Made by a program: the position numbers and the translations under genes. A stretch of DNA of 64,000 nucleotides from Terfezia claveryi (taxonomy: Eukaryota; Ascomycota; Pezizomycetes; Pezizales; Pezizaceae): contig WHUX01000110.1 of assembly GCA_015179025.1 (NCBI GenBank), positions 62,001 through 126,000 on the forward strand. The letters run 5' to 3'. Below the pieces are notes generated by a model that made no database searches, was not told the DNA's origin, and was given only the letters and a program-made list of their open reading frames with translations. Below are positions 24,063 through 37,084 of this stretch, piece after piece (the first letter of the stretch is position 1; every line of letters begins with the position of its first letter).

Positions 24063-24127
24063 CCTTATTTGGGATTTATCCTCTTTTATTTTTTTTTCTT
24101 TTTCCTTTCTTTCTTTTCCTTTCCCCT

Positions 24128-24158
<31 letters not shown>

Positions 24159-24249
24159 GTAATGGTTTGGGATTGAAATTATTCATCAAACCGACACAAC
24201 CTGATAAACTCTTCACGCCACACTGGCGGCTCGTTCTCACACGTTGCAA

Positions 24250-24818
24250 TACGGAGGCTCACACCAGAAGTCTTTTCCCCTTTCCTTTTTGGGAATCTTG
24301 CATATGCAACGCTATGTACGGTATGCAACTTGCCATTATTCAGCTCCAAAATGGGCTGCAATGGCAATTAGTGATGAGTTTTACCTTTACTATTGCCTTA
24401 ATTTACTATTGCCTGTGCTCTGCCCTGAATATATGCCTTGAATATACAGTACCTAAATAGCTTATTACCTCCGTAATATGTCTGGTGGAGTGTGCCAAGG
24501 CTACTGCATTGGTGATACATATGCATGGCATATCCGCATAGGCTTGGCATCCTTGGCATACTTTAGTGGACACTGCATATGGCAACCCAGGACAATTAAG
24601 ATGCTCTGCACCCCAAAAAGCTGCTGGGTAGGAGGCGAGTCTGGAGGCGAGCAACAGTAAAGGCAAAATAAATTGTTACATGGCCGGTATATAATGCATT
24701 TTATCATTAGAACCCATTTTGGAGCCGAATAATGCCAAGCTGCATGCGGTGCATAGGCATTGCATATGCAAGATTCCCAAAAAGGAAAGGGAAAATACTT
24801 TTGGTGTGAGCCTCCGTA
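24250..24818. mobile_element. MITE-like element with ~106-bp terminal inverted repeats
   Basis: The left arm (24251-24355) begins ACGGAGGCTCACACC and ends CTCCAAAATGGG. The right arm (24713-24817) is its reverse complement with about 11 differences, close to 90% identity by eye. A 357-bp spacer without coding potential separates them. TA stands at both outer edges (24250-24251 and 24817-24818), as expected of a Tc1/mariner-like TA target. With no transposase inside, it fits a non-autonomous MITE or foldback element. The family is not recognised. Confidence 0.8.
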
Positions 24819-25209
24819 CAGCGTTTCTATACTGTATAAATATTTTTTTCTGGCATGACTCCTCCTGTGGGTTTAGTTGTGTCGAGACTGAGCTAATCCT
24901 GAAAACCTTGGGAATCCCATATCATATAATATTAGGTATATGGTAGTTACTTAAGAGCCAATGCATGTGTGGCCTAAAACATCATCCAACAAGACGCAAA
25001 TAAGAAAGCCAGAGATATTTAATGACAATTAGGCTAGTGACCAGAAGTCCAGTGATTGTAAACGACAACCAAACCAATAACTATAATCGAGTTCCAAACC
25101 CAGGCTATATACTCGTAAAAAAAAAAATCAAGCAAAGAGTCGACAATAATATCACGCCAGCTCACCGGGCCTCAACAACCCCAACAAATCCCCAAAATGC
25201 ATCTGCCAG

Positions 25210-26592
<1,383 letters not shown>

Positions 26593-27476
26593 TCTTCTCT
26601 TGTGTTGAGCAATTTTTGGACTGAGTCTCAAATCGGGGGTTAGATGCTTCAAGCTGTATACGGTTGTCCTTTCTCGCTTCAGCAAAGGCGAGGCTTTTAT
26701 TCAAATGAGGAGGAAACCGAGAAAGAGAAGGTGCGGCTGCAGCTGGGGATCGGTGTAAGTAAATAGCCTGGTGGCTTAATTTATCGTTTCCAGACGATTA
26801 GGGAAAAGCTCGCAGTTGGGAAAGAGCTGTGTACTGAACTGGCAGTGCAGCCCTGCGGCAGTACCCTGCACACACCCCGCTGTCCTAAATTAACCCCACT
26901 TCCTTGTCATGAGGCTCGCGGGCGGTGCGGGAGATAGTATACAGCCACAACCGTCTGTGGGGAGACTGCACACAGCCAAACTTGTGGCACCAGCACTCTG
27001 GCGACATGCGTACAAACATACATCTAGGTAGTCTTTGCCCTGATCGTCACCTCGATCTGTCAAGATCGAGACAAGAGAATTAGATAAATGCCTCTGCTCA
27101 TCTAAATGGCCAAGAGCGGCAGCGGCAATCGTTGGTGCAATACGGTGGATCGTGAATTTGCAAGATGTTGCAATATTATGCAATTTTCGGGGTAGTATTT
27201 ATATGTAAGTGTGGGCAAGAAAGTTGAACTAACAACCAGAAAACCAAATACATCCCCTAAGTAGACCGCACCAAGACTGAAAGTCTCATGCCCGTCCACA
27301 TCAACAAAACCAATCTCATATAGGAAGCGTTGACAAACCCCTTTCCCCACATCCTTCAAGAAAAAAAAACCCCTTTCCTCACATCCATCAACAGTAGCAA
27401 AATCCCATTTCCTTCATGTCAAGAGCAATAATAACAGAAAAAAAACCCTTATACTTCACACATAAGAAAGGAGAAC
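26593..27476. other. Intergenic between cmkB and ago
   Basis: No supported gene. It should hold the cmkB promoter and the 3' UTR of the Argonaute gene, which are transcribed in the same direction. Confidence 0.45.
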
Positions 27477-30400
27477 TTATACATACCACATAGCATCCTT
27501 GATGTTCTCATTGAGGGGCTTCAGGATGGTTTGTTCTTCATCCTGGAAGCTGCGACCGGCCCCAGACTGTCGAGTTGCAGGAGCGCTGAGGGTGTGTTCG
27601 TGGCAACGACCACGCTGAGAGGCCAAATGTGCATAGTACACAGGTGGAACTATTATTTGTATAAGCAAAAACACCACTGTCAATAGAAGTAGATTAATAC
27701 TTACTCAACGACACAGCAGTGGTCGACCTAATATACGTATAACACATATTATTGCAAATGGCCTGGAAATCATCTACTGGGATACCCGTGTCATCCATAA
27801 TGACGTAGTAGTGAGTCGCGCGAGCTGTTCCTTGGATTGCTTTATGAGAATTGAGATCTGAGGGCTGTTAGTAATATTCATATTATAATCCCAATCAAAG
27901 AACTTACAAAAGTCATATTCCACAGGATCAGTGATCTCTCTCTCGATGATCGTTCCCGGTTTACAATTTCCGTTCTTGTCTCCGTCATTCCTGTTGCCGG
28001 GGAAGAATCGGTGATGATGGCGCTTTGAGCAAACTGTTACGGTGAACTTAGGTTGCCAGGCCGCATTAAGACCATTGCAAACTTGTTTCATCAAAGTAAC
28101 TTCCTCTTTTAGCACATGGTGATATTGTTGCTCTGACACACCATCTCTAAAGTAGAAGATCCGGTTTGGAAGAGCACCTGCGTTCTTCTTGAAGTTGTAA
28201 ATCAAAGTAGTCAAAAAGTTCTTCATATTCTCTGGCGTGATAATTTCTTCGCGAATACCGTTTGTACCGCAAATTCCGCTATAGCGTGTTCCATGCACTA
28301 TTGAACATGTTTAATAAGTAGGAGACTGGGAGAGAGATTTCAACACACGGAGACATACAATCAACACTTCCAACCATCGAGGCAAACGACGGTTTGTTCA
28401 TGCCGGGTGCAGCATGAGAAACATCAGCACCGATCATCATATTGTGGCCGCGTCCGTGAAGTGGATTATTGGCAGGAGCCAAATAACAAGTTGTGCCTCC
28501 AATCTTTGCATTAAGCTTCATGCAAACGTTAGAGAGGTATTGAGGCTGGCACCTCATAACGTGCTGAAGGAGTGCACCTGAAAGATGAATGTTAGCTGTG
28601 TATCTCACTATGTAACTCAAAGCACCGGAAATAGAAGACCAACTTACCTTGGGAGACGACACCTAATTCAGTTTCGCAGAACTGCTTGATCTCATTATAT
28701 GGCACAGCCTGCTTGTAACCAACTATGAAGAAAAGGATTTGAGGCCTCATCTTCGCTTGATTTCCAACTGCACGCCAAAAGTCCTTGATTGACGATCCGA
28801 TGTTGGGTGGTTGGGCATATTGAACAAGTGGACTTGGATTTTCCACAACACCGCCGTGTCCAGTGTAGGATTGCATCAAAGACCTCAAGTACTTCTTAGC
28901 AGCTTCAAGAGGACATTGTTGTTGATTGGCAAAGATGAGCAAGCCGAAGCTCCTCAAGGTAGAGGTTTTGGCAAACTTCTTGCCCTGAAGGTTCCACTGA
29001 CCCTGTTCGGTCATCCCACCGGGAATAGTCTTATCGCGACCAGCGCCTGCAAAATGCAGTTCTGGCGATGGCAGAACTCTCGCTTTGATCTTGAAAAATG
29101 TCAGTATTTGTATGATTGTTCGTGAGAAAAATGAGTGTCCAAGTGGTTACCTTCATCATTGTTGGCTGGATCTTCATCCCATACTGCTGCAAAACAGGAT
29201 CAGAAGCCCATCTGCAGGCATCAACATTGGTGGTAATGGCCCTGCGGCGATCATCGGGACGCTAAGTATTGTCAGATGTGTCCCAAGTATCAAGTTTGAG
29301 AAAATGTTTCTTACAGTAGCAGTGAACTTGATCATAGAAGCAGTTTGCCTGTCATCAAGTTTGAAGAGATAGCGGTTATCCTACAAAAAAGTCAGTGAAG
29401 ATCATCCATATGCATCACAGAAAGGAACTTACGCCATCAACGTAGCAAAGCTCGAGGGGAACATCACCTCCACGCTTAGTCTTCACACATGGGAGGTTGG
29501 GAAAAGTGAGTCTCATCTTGTAGTTCTGGAGGAAATACTCTGAAACGGAGACCCTAATCTCTTTAATTGAACCATCAGGTTGGGCAACTTTGCGTGGGAA
29601 GAACGTGTTAACAGCTGGCGTTTCAGTAAACCCGTCAATCATGTATCTCTTCTGGTCTTTATCAGATTTAGATGGCGCAGAATGTCTGGTGAAGAATGCA
29701 ATCTTGCGGAACTTGCGAAGATCGTTCTTGAGTCTCCTGTCGTTCCTTGCCACTCCCTGGGCCAAAAAGGAAGCAAACTGGGCTTGAGATCCCTCTACAA
29801 AACGAAACGAGCATCAGTAAATAAGTTCCATATATAAAGAGTAGAAAACCTTACGTTGACCAAGGAACTTCTGCATAAGCTCCATCAAGGAACCAGCAGG
29901 CCAGAAAACAGCAGTCGCAACGTCGACGTTGACCGTCAACTTGTTCTGGCCACCACGAACAGACATGAACAAACCTTTCTTGACAACCAATCCACCGTCG
30001 AGTGGGTGAGTTTCGCATTGCTGCCTGAAGAAGCTTCGTTTGAGGCAAACATTTGAAGCATCCAAACGGAGTGATTGCGAAAGAAGATGATTCATGAAGT
30101 TTAGACCTTCCTGAACATCGGTTGTGGCATTGGACTTTCCTTCAATCCATTGTTGAACTGGCTCTAGAACGATTTGAGTTGTCCTCTTAATCAAGACACG
30201 GACGAGATCGGGTTTCCTTTTGCCAAACTCAAGAGCAAGATCAACTTGGATATTCAACTCATTGCCAAAAGGTAACGGCTTATAGCTCCAAGCAAGCTTG
30301 TTGCCTTTATTGAGAACGTTAGCCAATGAGCAAAACAAGCAACTCTATTGCGTTGCACAGACGATGTTTCAATCTTACCATCAAAAAGAACGGAACGCCA

Positions 30401-30789
30401 ATTGGCCTCACCACCCATAGCAGTTTTGACCTGATTAGTTTGCCAGACTTTCTTAATAAGGGCTCGCTTCGTCATGACGTCTCCAATTTGAACCTACAAA
30501 GCAAACCCGTTAGCATTGGGAATTGGATAAATAATGCTGCACAGGTTTGAACTCACATCATACTGAATTACGGTCTTGGTGGGAAAGTTGGTAACTTCGT
30601 AGGAATTTGCGTATACCTCACTCGGACGGCCTCGGGTGCCATAGCCAGGTCTCTTGACGAAGTTGAAAATTGCCTATATATTGAGTTAGCAAGCATAAAC
30701 TTTAGTTTTCTCCGTTTGAAACATACTAGTTTCCCAGCTTTGTCGACGAGTTCACTGATAGATGGATCGGAAACCATTTTTGGAGGCAT
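27477..30789 (-). CDS. Argonaute, small-RNA-guided slicer
   Basis: Twelve exons: 30789-30727, 30673-30557, 30493-30379, 30304-29857, 29794-29433, 29380-29315, 29261-29151, 29089-28648, 28577-28359, 28297-27908, 27857-27706, 27649-27477; introns of 50-74 bp; 885 aa. Parts: ArgoN after a very short leader (FVKRPGYGTRGRP), linker with GGQNKLTVNVDVA, PAZ (FTETPAVNTFFP ... VSEYFLQNYKMRLTFPNLPCVK), Mid (ILFFIVGYKQAVPYNEIKQFCETELGVVSQG) and PIWI. The slicer tetrad is complete: D626 in GADVSHA, E664/E665 in GIREEII, D699 in FRDGVSE, and H836 in PPVYYAHLAS. It should load Dicer products and cut target RNA in quelling or meiotic silencing; which of the fungal paralogues it is cannot be told here. Confidence 0.94.
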
Positions 30790-32966
30790 GGTTTGACTGA
30801 AATTTCAATAGCATTAGTATCAAGACTAATATTAACAGGCTTTATACTTTGCTGTACTACAGACCTGAACTGAAATTACGTTGAGTTTGTAGTGAGGTGT
30901 TGTTCAAGGCCTGGGTTTACGGGAAGGATGACGATATGTGTGGTGGGGAAGAGGAGAAAAAGAAGGAGAAAGGAGTGGCGATGTGGAAGTTATTAAATAA
31001 GGTGGTGGTGTGTGTCTATCGCTTCAGTGTGGATGTGGACGTGTTGCGGGGTGGTGTACGGGCGGCCTTGGCTTGTCGTTTGCTATGCGAGATATGCATG
31101 TGCCCATGCCCTAACTAGTTTCATCTAGACGGGAGGGATCCGCATTGGCAATACGGTACAGGGATATCAGCAGTCTGGTGATAATGCAAACCAGACACCA
31201 ATGTAAACGAAACATCATGTCTAGACGTGATACGAATTCGAACTGAGAAGACTGCATTCATCCAGCATTCCAACGATGCCCCCCACTAACTAGCACACAC
31301 CCTACAGCAGAATCTTGCCGGTGGGTGGGCCTACAAGCATCATACTGCTGGTCACGCTCCATTGGAGGCCTTAAACTCATTGACCTTTTGGCCATGGAGT
31401 TGTGTGTTGCGCCAAAGATCCATACTATCGATATTGCTTGCATGCCATTAACTAATCTATTTGCACATAACTCTCAACAGGACCCAATTATCCTACACAA
31501 GCCCGTTTCACAAACTGCACTCGATTCCACTTGGTACTCTATAAGCCAAGTCGTCATGTTGAAAGCTTCCTCTTTGTTAGTGGGAGGCCTGCGCAACTAG
31601 CGCTGACAGGGGGGTGCCTAAGGGTTACACCAAGCGATCTGTAGGGCGACAGGTGACATCGGTGTGCTACACGAATAGTGGGGCATTCCACGCGTTCGCG
31701 ACGCGAATAAACTTGTTTAATTGGATTAAATACTTTGACTAAGATCTGCAATGCATTGTATTGGTTTCTTGCGATTGCGTGTTATGTCAGGGTAACGCAA
31801 TTTTAATGTGGGTGTTATTTTAGCGTTCACTAGCAATTCATTTATACCTGAAGTAAACAGAAGCGACCACTATACAACTTTATCAATCTTTATCATCACC
31901 TAACATCTATGTATCCAGAGCTTAAGACCTTTGAATGTGAGAGGGAGAGATGTACGTGCTGTATGTATGCACATGACACAAAACATAATCTTGCCCCACA
32001 TCCATCAAACGATGTGAGTATCGGACCTCGCGCTAATATTCCGCCGCTTATATATTCAGGCAAGGTGTCTGGCCTTATTCTCATGAAGCCCTGGCCTTTG
32101 CAATGCTGGCCTTTGCAATGCTGGCCTTTGCAATGCTGGCCTTTGCAATGCTGGCCTTTTCAAGCCCTCCCTTGCGTCTCTTAATATACTCGATCACCTG
32201 ATGCGCGAATACTTGTAACCCCCCGATCTGCATGTAAAATGAATATTAGTTGTATTAAAAAGAGGGTTGACATCACATATTCCTTTGTTCGCTGACCGGT
32301 TACCTTTAAACACCTTTGCCGAGGTTAAGTACCTACTATGAGTGTCAGATATGCTCCCCATAAGAAATACCTCACGATTTGTGTGTTTGGATCATGATAT
32401 CTTATCCCAGTTGTGCAGTTGTGCAGAAGAGCAAGCGAGATTTTATTGTTTTCAGGAAGTCTTTTGTTCATTTTAACGACTTCATGTAATTGTAAGAGGT
32501 TGTTACATACCTACAGGCCGCAAATACATTGTAAAGATGTGTAATGTCGACTTACCCTGAACTACCCCTTGTAAGTGGCAAGCCTCTTAAGATAATGAAA
32601 AGACTTAAAACGCACAAATAAAGAGCAACATCACGAAGTAAGGCAAGAGTCAAACAAAGAATGGGATCTATTCATGTTCAGGGACTAAGGACAGTCACAC
32701 AGTAAAAGGGTCCGCTCGATGTAGTACGAAGCAGATTTGAGCGATATGCTGAAAGCCAGATTCCTTTCTTTGTCTAGACATTATACAAGAGCCATTCCAT
32801 AGACCATCCTGATTGTGTACCGCTACAGTAGAACCCAAAGAAAACCGAATACAGCTGAAATACAAGAAGCATAAATAGTACTGTACACACATTCCAAGCC
32901 CAAGTCGAATCTAGCCCAGAACATTACTTACCCGCTCAACCCCTTCAACCGTGACTCCATTATTCA
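30790..32966. other. Intergenic between ago and rna14
   Basis: Holds the ago promoter and the 3' flank of rna14. Two copies of the intergenic 9-mer lie here in opposite orientation (31787-31795 and 32552-32560), and a 15-bp tandem array at about 32087-32160. No gene is supported. Confidence 0.5.
32087..32160. repeat. Tandem repeat, unit CTGGCCTTTGCAATG
   Basis: Four full copies and a partial copy of a 15-bp unit in an untranslated region. A short frame through it reads WPLQC repeats, but it has no gene context. Confidence 0.85.
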
Positions 32967-35900
32967 TCACATAGGGTACCCCTGAGGTCCCGCATACCTC
33001 GAACCCCCAAGATGCTGTTGTGGCAGCTGTACATCCCTCAGTAAACTCACAATCGCCTCGGGCTTAAACCGCACTGCATTATAACTCTGTGCACCAGGAA
33101 TTATGCCTAACAAAAACATCACCGCATCCGGAATAACGCTAACAGGCTGACCAGCCACACCAGCCATCCTGCCCCCATCACCCCTTTGGCCATCATCGCC
33201 TGCACCCCGTTGAGATCTTAACCTCTGCTTTTGCTGATCTAATCTGCGCCCAGCGGCACCCTTAAGAGGGGAGTCACCACGGTGGACTTTCTTTGCTGGC
33301 CTGTAATCACGGCCGTGACCTCCGGAGGTTGCATTTTCGGTATCGGAGGCTTCCAAATCGGTGGCGGAACGTTTTGGTGAAGGAGGTACTTCGGTCCGTC
33401 TTTGGATAGATACGGAGGCTGAGGCAGATGAGGTAGAGGATTGGGTGGAGGATGTTTCTTGCTGTTGCTGTGGTATTGTTGAAGGTGGCGGGGGAAGTGG
33501 TATGCCTTTTGGTCGGAGCTGTTGGTTAATGGAGATGATTGGTTGATAAAGGGATGGGTTGATTGCATTGTAGGAATAACGTGTTGTAAACCGATTCAAA
33601 TAGGGATCTTAAACCCAGAGTTAGCTTCGCCCATTGGTAGCGGTTGGTTCTGTAAAATCTTACCGTTAGGATACAATTCTCCCATTCGTTTCTCCAGTTT
33701 GTAAATTTGTCCGAGATCCCCATACTGACTTTCATAGTCATAAAAGAAATGCCATACTCTCTTAGATTTATGGGCTGGAACTCTTCCTACAAATGTCTCA
33801 AACACAGCCCTGGCGTTTGTGATATCATTGATGGCAATCAAATGTTTCAGATATTCCAATGCAAATTCCTCATCTTCAGGAAATAATCTCATGCCCCTTT
33901 CAAAAATTCTCGTTGCCGCCGGGTCTTTGTAACAGTGATACTCGATTAGGGCAGAGGCAACGTAAACGTCACTCGTGATCTTCCCTCTTTTCCTTGCATC
34001 GGCAAACACTTGCCTTGAACCACCGATATTCGTTGCAGGGTCACCAACCTTCCCATGTCCTTCAATCCGGCGCATAGCACGCATGAGGTTAATCCAAACA
34101 GCAGATATAGTTTTCGACATGCCTTGAATCTGCGCCTTTGCACCATCCTTAATGTACTGTGTTTGGGCCTCCTTTTGTGCACGGTTGGCAACTGCATCGA
34201 CATCCTCATCATCGTCTTCATCCTCATCATCTCCATAGCCATCCTCCCCTCCAGCGTTTGATCTCCGTCTACCGGCTCTGTTTGCATTAAACGAAGTTGG
34301 GTTCGACTCCTCAATCCTAGCCAACTCGTCCTTCTCCCGCTGTTGGATCTTCGCTACCTGTGCGTAAAGATTATTAAGAAGCTCCTCATATGGTTTTCGC
34401 ACAGCTTGTCCCCGCCTCCTAACACCTTCCATCCCTGTCCCATCTTCAGCGGGCATAGTAGCCTCCAACCTCTCTGCATACCTGAAGCACAACAGACAGC
34501 TTTCCGGATTGGCTGTAATACCCTGCTTCAGAAAGTCCGTTCCTTGATCATCCATGTCGTTCGCAAAACAGTATTCAGCTACTTCAAACCAAAATTCAGG
34601 ACAGAACCGCATGGCCATCAAAGCTTGCTTGTAGACATATATGATTCTATTTCTCAGAGTAGCTTGATCATCTTTGGCAAGTACAAGGGGATCACTTTTT
34701 TCAAATAGGATCCACCTCTTCCATAGTTCAACCTGCTTCTGATATTCCTCATAGCCTTCACAGCCAGGAAGTGGTGGGAGCCGCGGAACTGTCATGCGTA
34801 CCAGCCCAGCTGTGATATTGTTAAGCTCAATGTACGTCGAGCGAGCTGTCATGAACAATGGTGACTTCTCCTGAAGGAATTTTCGACCCTACAATTGCAC
34901 AGTATCAGCGCATGTTCACATTGATACATAATACACAAACTGTACAGCTACGAACCGTTATTTTATTCAAACCCATTTCAAAACCATCGTACTCTCTCCA
35001 CAGCTGTTCAACGCTTTGAACTGGTATACAAATTGCCCTTTGGTATACCTTTCGGAGCAGGTCCATTTTCTGCTGGTCCTGCCACCCACTACCACCTATG
35101 TTCCCTGGTGAGCTTTTAACGAATTGCACGTATTCTTGCCAAATTTGTCCGGCATCTCTATCAAGTCCCACATTGTTCAGAACGAATTCATATGCCTGGG
35201 ATACAATAGCTCGGGCTCGCCCTCCTGTGTCAGTGGTGAGATTCTGTCGACGTCGAATGTAGTTCAGATAGAGAGACCATAATTCCACATTTAAGACAGG
35301 AATAAGACACCGTGAGAAGATCTGCTCGACACGGATAAACTCATTGTTGGATAGCTCCATCTTGACATACGCAACCCATTGTTCGGCCTACGAGATTGTG
35401 TTAGCAACGTGCAATCATAAGACAACTCGTACTCCGTAGAATTCTCTGTTACAAATGTAAACTGTGAAATAGCCAACGCATAAAGAAATTCCAATTCTTA
35501 CACAAGCCGGAAATACGAGGAAAAACCTCTCAAATACAGCCCTGGCCTCATCAAACTTGCCCTTCTTCTGATGCTCTGAAATCAGGCTGAACCAGGCATC
35601 TATGTCCCCCCTTGGGTCTTCTGCTATCCTGTCCTCGAGTTGTCCAACTTTATCCTGTGGCAGTCGTTTTCGTTTATGTGATGGAGCAGCAGTAGAAGGA
35701 GCAGCAGATGTTGCGGGAGTGTTCACACCAGCACCAGTATTTGAAGTAGACGGAACAGCAACATTGGACGATGAACTAGATATTACGCCCATTGAAGGCT
35801 GAGACTGCTCTTGCGGGGCACCAGCAACGCTATTTGATTGCTGTATCTCATCTGTGACGGACATCGGAGTGGCATTTTGAGTGGATGTTTGAGTAGAAAT

Positions 35901-36554
35901 ATCTTCAGGAATGACAAGAGTAATCGAGGCAGTGGGAGCAGCGGTGTTATTTGAAGGGGTAACAGAAACAGGTGGAGTAACAGATACAGGATGGACGTTG
36001 GGGAAAGTTTGTGCCATTGCAGCGGGCATGGGAGCAGCAGGAGCAGGAGCAGCAGCAGTAGACTTGGCGCTATTTATACCGATCTCATCACTAATCACGC
36101 CAGCGGGACCAGACTCATCTTCCTCGTTATACGAGAAGGGCACAGCTGTGCGACACTGTGAGGACGCCGTCGATGGAGATGGAGAGGATGTGGTATTTGT
36201 ACTCTGTTGGATGGCGTCTGGCTTCACCACCGGGGTAGCAACACCCGAGCTTGTAGAAGCAAACGAAGAAGCAGCAATAGCAGAACCAACATTTGCAGAC
36301 GCACCAGCATCAGGAAGAGGAGTAACTTTTTGGTCTTCTGTATCTCCAATAAGCGCAGCATCATGATCACTACTCAGATCCATCCCGTCTCCGCTTCTGC
36401 TACCGACGCTGCTGTCATCCTGCACAGCTGCTTCACTGGATATTGCTGATGCACCAGCCTCATCTAATTCCTGCAAGGCCTTCATCGAGTTGAGGAAAGC
36501 CTGCTCAGCGTCAATCTCGTTCTGCGCAACGAAAGAAACACGTCGTTCCTCCAT
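32967..36554 (-). CDS. rna14: Rna14/CstF-77, mRNA 3'-end processing factor
   Basis: Four exons: 36554-35502, 35387-34956, 34888-33664, 33607-32967; introns of 114, 67 and 56 bp; 1116 aa. The first ~290 residues are Ala/Ser/Thr-rich and disordered. From there HAT repeats run through the protein: GDIDAWFSLISEHQKKGKFDEARAVFERFF-type units, then AEQWVAYVKMEL, IWQEYVQFVK, and later FALEYLKHLIAINDITNARAVFE. An acidic insert (DDEDEDDDEDVD) sits between repeats. The last junction gives ELYPN | DPYLNRFTTRYSY, matching the conserved tail. The 3' exon ends in a proline- and glutamine-rich region plus RFKPEAIVSLLRDVQ, the monkeytail-like Rna15-binding part. It acts in the nuclear cleavage factor IA complex with Rna15 and Pcf11. 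Confidence 0.94.
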
Positions 36555-37084
36555 TGCTGGTCGGTTTGGAGAATTTACTCTCCGGAGGGCCCTAGATTCG
36601 ACACAGGGGCTGCGAGCGGTAGGGCTCGGAATTGTCTATTAGAAGGCGTTTAATTAGAATATGTATGATAAAGTGGGCGGAAAATGACGCGAGCGGTTGA
36701 TCAGGCGACAGCGGGGATTGACGCTGGGGAGGACCTACCCAAGGTTAAGTATATGTCGATTCTCAATTGTCGATTGAGCTGAGTTATTCCAGGACAGAAT
36801 TTGAGTGGAAAGCCGAGTAGAAGGAGGAGAAAATCTTGGGCCCCGGCAGTGAGGTTGATATGCAACAATCAAAAAGAACAAGTGCCAAGATCGCTGAATA
36901 AGCACCGACGGCGAGTTGGTTTTCGTCCGCTTCAGAGAATCAGATATTTCTTTTTTATTTCAGTAGATCTTGTATTACAGATTCAAGACGTCATCTTATT
37001 CCTTCCATTCCATGAGCTTCAGCCTTGCTTTTCTAAGTCAGACATGTACAGAGTACCAGAGTGGAGAGTGCCACTTTGCATTGC
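36555..37084. other. Intergenic between rna14 and the RCC1-repeat gene
   Basis: Both neighbours lie on the minus strand, so this holds the rna14 promoter and the 3' UTR of the upstream-lying RCC1-repeat gene. No gene is seen. Confidence 0.45.

Larger units (their letters stand above)
22957..25209. other. Low-complexity intergenic region with a palindromic element
   Basis: Rich in simple sequence: T-rich tracts after the 681-aa gene, a C run, an ATT array, two long T runs, and a 569-bp inverted-repeat element (24250-24818). One copy of TTACCCTGA lies at 23314-23322. No gene is supported. Confidence 0.6.

Noticed and set aside
32087..32160. Tandem array considered as a CRISPR
   Set aside because: Units are 15 bp, contiguous, with no spacers, and the host is a eukaryote.
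31909..32184. 91-aa frame with WPLQC repeats
   Set aside because: Its only feature is the translated 15-bp tandem array; no gene context or splice sites.
35602..36366. Plus-strand frames of 66-151 aa over rna14 exon 1
   Set aside because: Antisense shadows of the Ala/Ser/Thr-rich N-terminus.
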